A stretch of DNA of 27,150 bases from a virus, in the IMG/VR virus record IMGVR_UViG_3300043410_000752, positions 1 through 27,150 of that record, one strand, 5' to 3'. Every line of letters begins with the position of its first letter. The stretch's first letter is position 1. Of this stretch, positions 12,084 to 21,000 are shown piece after piece. The notes beneath the pieces were generated by a model. That model saw only the letters and a program-made list of their open reading frames with translations, ran no database searches and was not told where the DNA came from. Position numbers and translations under genes: made by a program.

Positions 12084-15000
12084 CTCGTTCGTTGAAGTTA
12101 TTCATCATCCGAGTCTTCTGCTCTTTGAAGCGTTCAATCTGGGCCTTGGTTTGCTCGGTCTCAGGACGCTTTTGAATTTCCTTGATCGTCTTGTTGATCC
12201 GGGAGATCTGATTCTCAAGGTTGTTTGCGTTCTGGATGAACTTGTACTCAGGGTTGTCTTTCATGAACTCTGTGAGACTTTCACGCTTCTCACGCATGCG
12301 CTTCATCTCACCTTCAAGCTCGGCCAGCATCGTTACGTTCTTGTAGAACTTATCCGATACGGCTGACGGTGTTTGCGTCTCGCCGTAGGCCTTGCCCAGG
12401 ATTGGCACCTTGTAAGGCGGCGTCTCTTCACCCTCAGCCTTGGCTTTAACGAAGCCAACCGCCTTGGAAGCTTCACGACCCAGGCCACCCACGTACTGGG
12501 AGAACACATAGTCGATGTCATCAGCGGTCGGGCTGTAAGCTCCGATGCCGTACTTACCACCGCCCGTCAGGTAGTTGATACCATAAGCCAGACCTTTGCT
12601 GATGGCTGATGCGTTGTCACGGCTGCGCTCATACCCAGGCGTGGGATTCGTGGCTCGATTCTCTTTCGAGATCGGACGACCAAAGGCATCCTTGTTCTCA
12701 GCGATCGCAACGAATGGATCTACCAACGTGGGGGACAGGGTCTGGATCAAGCCACTGGAGCCCAGGGGGTTGAAGGCATCGAGCACAGCAGAGCCAATGC
12801 TCAGGATGGTCTTGGGAAGATCCCGCTTGCCCGTCATCGCGCCAGCCTGGGTGAGGGCATACTCCGTCACGATACGTGCAGTGTTGGGGAACACGTTCAA
12901 GCCCAGCGGCATCGGCACGATCAGATAGTTACCACTACCCGTTGGGATGATCAAGTTCTTGTTCTTCAAGAACTCTGGCGGCTCATCAGCATCAAAGCCA
13001 AAGATGGCCAGCAATGCAGCTTGCATCGCACCGATCATCATGCCGCCGGCAATGATTGACTTGCCCCCGGTTGTGAGGCTCACCTTGCCATTGTCATCGC
13101 GCTTAAAGATCAGCTGAGCCATACGGGCAGAGCCCTGCACAGAAGCGTTCAGGAAGGCGTAGAAGGCGTTTGCGTTCGTTGTCCAGGATCCTTTGCGGTT
13201 GAAGTTAACCGTGAGGTTCTTAGCCAGCTCAGCAGCGCGGTCCTCAGACAAGCCATTCTCAAGGGCTGCTTTGAATGCTGACAGACGCACGGCGTTTTCC
13301 ATCGCGTCGTTGTAGTCAGACAACCAGTCAGCCACAGCGTTGGCAACCTTACGCACGTTAGAGCGATCCAGGCGGGCCATCTCACGCTTGACCAGGGTCG
13401 CCTTGTCCTTGGCGCGGGTGAACTGCTCGCGGTAACCCGTCTGGCCACCGGCGTTGGCAAAGCGCTCGTACAGGTCGATCCACTCTTTTGCCTTGGCATT
13501 CGTTGGTGTCTTGCCACGCAGGTCGCGGTAGATTGCCTTGAGCGCGGGGATAGCATCAGCCACAACTTGCATGCGCTTGTCTGCGATGGAAGTGCCGGTC
13601 AGGTTGACGGCTGCAGACTCAACGTCACGCACAAAGTTCCAGGCACCGAACACCGGGTTGAACTGCGTGTTCATCGCGGCCATCAGGCGCGTCAGCTCAG
13701 CAATCGTATCCAGGCCGTTCTCAAGCTGGTGGGCGTCCATGTTCTTCAGAGCTTCGACCATTCGCTTGGCACGGGGGTCAGCCGGGTTGAAGATGATGAA
13801 GCGGTCCTTGCCGTTGATACGCACAGGGAACACGTTGGGCATGTTACGCATGGCCGGATTGACAGAGTACTCGACCATGCCGGTCTTCTTGTCAATGCGC
13901 GGCGTGCGGGGTTCTTGCAGGATGTTCTCTGCCGTATCAGCATCCAAGCCCATAGACTGGAGCTCAGCGATCAGCTTCTTCTTGTTCTTGATGGCATCAG
14001 GGTTGATGGGCATCCAGAACTCAGGGTTGGGTGCTTGCAAGGCCATCCCGTACAGGGCCCGACCAACACGCGCCTTCTCAGAGCGCACGATGGCCATCTC
14101 ACGCTGCAGCGCGATATTGTTCAGGATGTCCACCACCGTCTTCAGCGAGCCAGTAGCCGTGCGGGAGAAGTCACCCTTGATGGCAAAGCCCTTACCCATG
14201 CCAAAGCTTGGGTTCACAAAGTCTAGCTCGTTGGGATCACGCTTGAGCGGAACGTAGTGCTTGAACATGTCACGCCAGGAATCAATGCGCTCCTGGGTTT
14301 CAAGCCCATTTTCCACCAGCATGTCCTGGGTTTCAGCCACAAACTTATCGACATCCTTGGCCAGCTCTTCATACTTCTTCTTGTCCTCTGCGCTGAGGTT
14401 GTTGAAGTACTCAACGGCTTCATCGGTTTCAATGCCGGAACCCTTGTCGGCCATGCCAGCGTTACGCGAAGCAATCAGCTCGTTGTATTCAACGGCATGA
14501 CGGTTGTGCAGGTAGAACTCAAACTCGTCAACCTTCACGCCCATCTTTGCCATCTTCTCGATGAACGGACGGAAGTCACGCTTGAGGAAGTCCATGGTCT
14601 GCTTTGCAACACGACCGTGGTACAGCGTCTCTTTCAGGTAAGCATCAAAGCGGTCAGCAATATCGCCAATCCCCTTTGTGACGGCCTGCACAACTCGCTT
14701 GGTATCGATGTGCTTGTCCTGCCAACGATATGCCCAGTTGTCCAACTTGAGCATTTCAGGAGAATCCCAAGTGGACAAAGGAGCAGGCTTGCCCTTGTAG
14801 TTGCGGCGGGTGTTCTCATCCAGGTTGAGCATGCCCATCACGCTGGCTTCAACGTAGTCATTCAAGGCTGCTTTTGTGAAGCGCTCGCCCTTAGAAGACA
14901 TGATGTCGTTGAAGGTGCGCTGCACGATGTACTGGTTGTCAAACCCGAACATGTACTTCAGGCCTTCAAACAGTCGCTTAGCTGCCAGGACAAATCTATC

Positions 15001-18000
15001 CCAGCCAGTACCCAGCTTGCGTGCCATCAGCTTCTCAGCGTTGACTGCCCAGTATTCAGACGGGTTGATGTACTGGTAATAGTCGTAGCTTGGCATCAGG
15101 GCTACTGCGGCCTTGTATGCATCGATAGACGGGTTCTCAAAGAACTCCAGCACAGCTCGGAAGTATGGGCGTGCTTCAGGCACATCCTTCTTGATGGCTT
15201 TTCCAAGCTTGTCAGACCAATCCATGATCAGGTCTGCCACAGCATCAGCAGACATCATCTGCTCAAGGCCGTGGGTGATTTCATGGCGGATGGTTGATGG
15301 ATCTTGGACGCCGTTGGTGCCTTTGTACAGGCGAACCAGGCGCGCCAGAGAGAAGAACTGACCGGCAGCGTTACTGTCTTCCGGCTGCTTCTTCACCGAC
15401 AGGTTCAGCCCTTCCAGGACCATGGGGTACTTCTCGTACATGGTCTTGATGGCAGCGTAAACGTCATCACTGATGTTGCCGTCGTTCCACTCTCGGGTGG
15501 CGCGGGCAAAGAAGTTCTTGGCGTCTGTGCGCTTGACCTTGCTGGAAGCAATATCGTCTTTGATCTGGCTAGCAATCTCATCGATCGTGTTGATTGCTTC
15601 TTGCTCATCCAATCCGGTTTCACCCTTCTTGAACTTACGCATGATCGCGCCACGCTTTTGACGCAGGCTTTGGTACTTGCGGATCAATGTCTCGCGGTCA
15701 GCAACAAAGTTGGCCGTTGCACTCAGACTCTCACGCTCAAAATCAGGCTGGACATTAGCCAAAGGAACCTTAGGAGCAAACATCTCCCGAGCTTTATCCT
15801 TGTTGTTGTAAGCAATCAGAGTCTCGCCCCGGTCCGACAACAGATACTGGATAGCTTCGTTGGCTTTGTCCTGGCTATAAACCATTGCACGCATGATCTG
15901 GCCAGACTTGTAGAAGTCGCCAGTAATATCGGTCAGGCTTTTGTCAAGATAGAAAGTGCCGCCCTCACGCTTGGAGCTGGGGGTAACAAAGCGGTACTCA
16001 GAATTACCCATGTAGGCAATCTTGAGGTTCCATTCCGGCGTGCTGACCTCAGCGTTACGACCAAACGTGTTAAAGAAATCCATCACCGCAGCGAGGTTCT
16101 TCAAGCGAACGTCGGCGTTCTTCTGGGCTTTCTCAAAGTCAAACGTGCGGGGCATCAAGATGCCCTGAGCCGTGGTGCCATCATCCTTCGTGTAGGTGAT
16201 GATCTGGCCCATGTTATTCACAGCAGCGAAGCCAGCCAGGATGTTACCGGTCACCATCCAACGCTTCTCACGTCGCACGGTTGCACCCTTGTCGAACAGA
16301 TCCAACATCGGGATGTATTCGAACTTGTCGGTTGTAGGATTAAACCAGGCCGTCTCTGATTCTTTCTTCAGCTGGTAGGTGCTACCAATCTGAGAGAACG
16401 TCATCGTGATGGACTTGGCATCCCCATCAGCCAGGGCAATCGTCATCTTCCAATCAGAACCAGCAGCCGGGTTCTTGGTCTTCATCTTGTTCTGGACGTC
16501 TGTCACAACGCCCTTCACAAGCATGCCCTTGGAATGCTTCACCACCACCGGAGAACCGATCGGGAACTCGGTCAGAATGGTCTTGGCGTGGGTGTATTGC
16601 GCGTTGAGCTGGCTCTTGGTGTTCTCGATCTTGATCCGATCTGGCTCGGCTTCTTCTTCCATCTTTTGAATGATGGGTCGGCCATATTCCTTCACGCGAT
16701 CACTGAGCTCATGCCACATCTTGGCGGCTTTTTCGCCAGCCTTTTCGCCGTCCAGGCTTTCCTCAACCTGCTTCTTAACCTCATCCTTGGAGTAAGGCTT
16801 GACCGTGCGCTTGACGTCCACCTTCTCCATGATGGCGGGCTTGGCAAACACAGACGGGTCACCCTTGTCTTCGGTGATGGCAGCAGACGCAATCGTCTTG
16901 GCGTCAAGGTCAACAGCCTTGGCTTCCAACTTGTTGGTGCCCATGCTGTCTTCGCGCTCGATCAAATCGTTGTAGCGCTCGACCAGATCCTTGTAGACCT
17001 CTTCCTGCTGTTTGATGGGCAGGATGGGGATATACCCCGTCAGGCGGCGGATGTCGTCTTCGTTTGCCTCTGACGGATCTTCCATGATCTCAAGGATCTT
17101 CTTGCCACCCAGTGCTTCATAAACTTCAGGGTTGTCACGCAAGTATTCCTGGGCAACCTGACCGCCGTATTCATTCATGAAGTCAACAGCGCCTTCAGCA
17201 GACACGGCAGACTTACGCGAAGCTGTTGTGTTGGCGTTCAAGCTGGCCATCTTCTTGAGCAGGATGGCAGCAGGGCGCATCTCAGCAGGGATGTCAGCCA
17301 TCATCTGCGAGTAAGCAGGCGGGATCACCTGGCCAGTACGGTGAACACGGCCCAGCATCTGCATGTGGGTGTCGATGTTCTTCTCAGCCTGAACAATGAT
17401 CATGTGCCGCTTGCGCGTGTCTATGAACTTGTTTGAGGCATGTAGAGACAGACCAGTAGAACCAGCTTGGTTCAGAATGATGACGTCAGCTGCACCACTG
17501 TTAAAAGCCTTGACGGCATTCACACGTTGCTTGATGTTGGCGGTGCGGCTGGTCAGGATGGGACGTCCACCTTCGTAGTTCAGGGTCATGGTACGACCCG
17601 TGATCTCTTCGGTTTTTACATTACGCTCGACACCGTTTAAATCTTTAACCTTGGCCTTACGCAGCTCAGCGTGCATGTAGTCGATTGGAGAGATGGGGGC
17701 AGAGCCAAACCCAGCGTTCTCGATGAAAGTCTTTATTTCCTCGTACTGCTGAACCAGGGCCGGACCAAGATCGTTGTCAGTCAAACGATACTCTTCAACT
17801 CTTCCACCAGGATGCTTGATCGAAAGGATTCGTTGTTTCTCAAGGTAGCGGATGTACAGATCCTTGAACGACAAAGTGACAGGATCACCAACATTCAGGT
17901 TCATGTCATCAGCATAGGTCTTCAAGAAAGAACCCATGGTGTTAGACACTGTCATTACAACCTTCTCGCCTGCCTTCAAACGCTCAATCGCATGACGCAC

Positions 18001-21000
18001 AGACTCCTGTGCCTTCAAAGACAGCAGCATCTGGTCGATCAAGTTGTGCATGATCGAGCCAAAGTTGGCGCTCTGCACCTTGGTCTTTTCGCCTTCCATG
18101 CCAATCTTGGCACCCTGACGATCCATTTGCTTTTGGATGTCTTTGACTGCCAGCTCTTTTGCGCGCGAGAAAGCCAAGATGTCGCGCATCGACGTTGCCA
18201 TGTTCTCGGCAGTCTCTTTGTCAACCTTGGTCTCTTGAGTGTCATAAGACACACCAGCAAACGTGCGCTCGCGGCGGATGTACTGGCCAACCTGGGTCAG
18301 CATTTGAGCCACGGTCTGCTGCATCGGAATGCCGCCACCTTTGATAGCTTCTGCTAGCTCTGAAATCTTATCCACAGCCAGGCTCATGTCCGTGCTGGAG
18401 TACAGGTCCATCACGTCAGGGCGCTTGGCATACGTGGCCGATGAGAAGAACGTGCCGTAAGCTTTACTTACCAAGTTACGCACGAATGATGCGCGCCCGG
18501 TAGCCAGGCTTTCACCAGCTTTAGCCTTCTCTCTTTGTTCTTTAGTCCGGGCCTGGGTCTCACCAGCGCCGCCAGCGTTGTGGCTCTCGTCAAAGATCAT
18601 GTAGTTGCCAGCGGCAAACTGATTGATAAACTTTTGACGCTCGGTCTCTTTGCCCTTGACGGTCTGCAGCTGGCTGTACGTGGTGAAGATCACCTTGTAG
18701 TCACCCAAGCTATCCTTTTCCATCATGGACTTCATCATCCCGTCCAAAGCAGCCCCAGACTTGGGAGCTTTGAGGATCAGGTTGTTTTCAGTAATCTCGT
18801 CACCCTTCTTGCGCAGGAGGGTGTATGGAATAGATTCGCTGCCGTTGGTGATAAATATCTTGGGCTTGGCGGTATCAAGCGCCAGCTCTTTCGTCATCCC
18901 AATATCATCCAAGTCCCGGATCATGTCCGAGTACAGGTTGGGCTTCTCTGTCACAAAGATCGGCGTCTTATCGTTGACCAGGGCATAACGCATCATGGCG
19001 GCAACAACACGGCCTTTACCAACGCCGGTCTGATCCCCGATGATGAAGCCTTTGCCAGCCTCTGCGTTATTGATCGCAAGTGCCAGCGCATCTACCTGCT
19101 CAGCAGAGAACAACTCACGCACGGTCTCAGGATCCATTTCCAAAGACTCAGCAACGTAGTTGTCCAGGTCTCCGACCGAGCTCTCAATCTTGGCAAGAGA
19201 GTTCTCAATTGAGTCAGCCATGGCCTTGGGAACCAGGGTTCCAACAGAGTTGGCTTGCGAATGGGGATAGTAAGCGACCTGGTTTTCTGTTTCGGTCTCC
19301 AGGCCACGGCGTTCTGCTAAGCCAGATCCGACACGTTCACCTGAGACAACGCTAACTCCACCCAGCTTTCCAGGTCCACGTCCTTCAGCGCCTGCTTCGC
19401 CAGCTCGTTTGGCCCGCTCACCTGCGCCGGCCACTGGTTCTCCCTTTGCTCCACGCTCAGATACGTCAGCAGGTTCAGGTTGTACTTCACCAGCGCCTCG
19501 CCCACCTGGTTCGCGCTCTCCACGCTCGGTAGGTCTAGCCTCCGACACGCCTCGTTCGCCGCCTCCAGCGGGTTTTCTTCCTTCAGCGCCAGGTCCGCCA
19601 CTCGGTCGCTCAGCGCCTCGATCCACTCCTTCTCGCTCAGCTTCCCCTTCGGCACTGACACCGCTGTCAGCTCTGCCGGTGCCACGATCTTCTCCGGATA
19701 CCATGGGTTCATTTAGCTTCTCCTTTAATTGTTCGTATGTCGTGATGAGCTGGGGCAGCTCTGCTGCAGGCAGATCCCGCGATGACTTGCCAACACCGTC
19801 AATCACGATCACATCAACGGGATAGGTGGTGCCCTGCTTGGCGTACAAGTTGCCGCCTGCTGTGAAATGATCCACAACGTTATAGAGGTTGTACAGCTCG
19901 TAATAGAACTCACGCTTGGCGCGGTTCCTGTAGCCCTCGCGGCGTCCCTCTTCGGTCGTGGCCTGCACACCACCCACAATCAAGACAGCGCGGCCATCTT
20001 CCTTCAGCCCAACCAGGGACTTCAGGACAATGTCGTGGTCGATGTTGCTGATCTCACCAGCCTTGCCAAACGGCGGGTTGGCGATGACAACGTCAAAGGA
20101 GTTGTTCTCAATCTCCATCTCCAGAGCATTCTCTTGAGAGATGTCAGCACCAAACATGATGGTTTCCAACATGCGCGCCCGATCAGGATCAAGCTCGTTT
20201 GCTCGCACTTTGTCCGGGTTGGCCGCGATCAACAGCATGCCGTTGCCTGCAGTTGGCTCAAGCACGGTTGTTTTGTTGGTAATCCCAGCCAGCTCAGAGG
20301 CAACATAAGCCAGAGGGGCGGGCGTGGAATAAGCTTGGTTGGCTACGCTAGTTGAACTGCGAACAGAGAGGTTAGGCTGACGGTTGTACAAACCGACCAG
20401 CTCGTCATAGATTTCTTGGGTAGATCGCTTATTAAACCTACCCTCTTCGATAATATTGCGAGCGGCAATGATGACGCCTGCTTCAATCGCTTCGTCAGCA
20501 TCCTTTGCGGCTTTGGTACCGGGCTCAATCTTTTCGCCAGTAATTTTGCTGATCTGATCTCTGGCCTCAACAATGGTCTTAAAGCTGGCTCCATCGGAAA
20601 GTTTGTCTCCAATCTCTTGCGCCATTTTTTCTTTGCGAGAAAATTGAACAGCACTCTCTATGCCGCTAGGAGCTTCGCGCTCTTCAATCTCATCCATCGA
20701 CTCAACTTCGATGACTTCCTTCTTCGAGCTAGCGCCCTGATCCTGATACTTACCGGCCATGCCGATGTACGAACCTTGCAGGTGATCCAGCGTGATCTGG
20801 TCTGCAACTTCGTCCCCCAGCTTGGAGCGGATCGTGTCCATCACAAAGCGAGAAGCTTCCTTGAACTTGATCTTTCCTAGACGGAAGGCAGCATCCATGA
20901 TCCGGGTCAGGATCGGCAGAAGCTTTTGCTCATCTTCAGGAACAATGTTCATGCGCCCAGGCTTGGACAACAGCATGGACAGATCGCCCAGCGCATCTTC

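Noticed and set aside
14257-16359. Two long plus-strand open frames (about 346 and 351 codons) opposite the giant gene
   Set aside because: They are antisense shadows of a GC-biased coding frame. Their products have no domain, are rich in histidine, leucine and valine without pattern, and lack ribosome binding sites.
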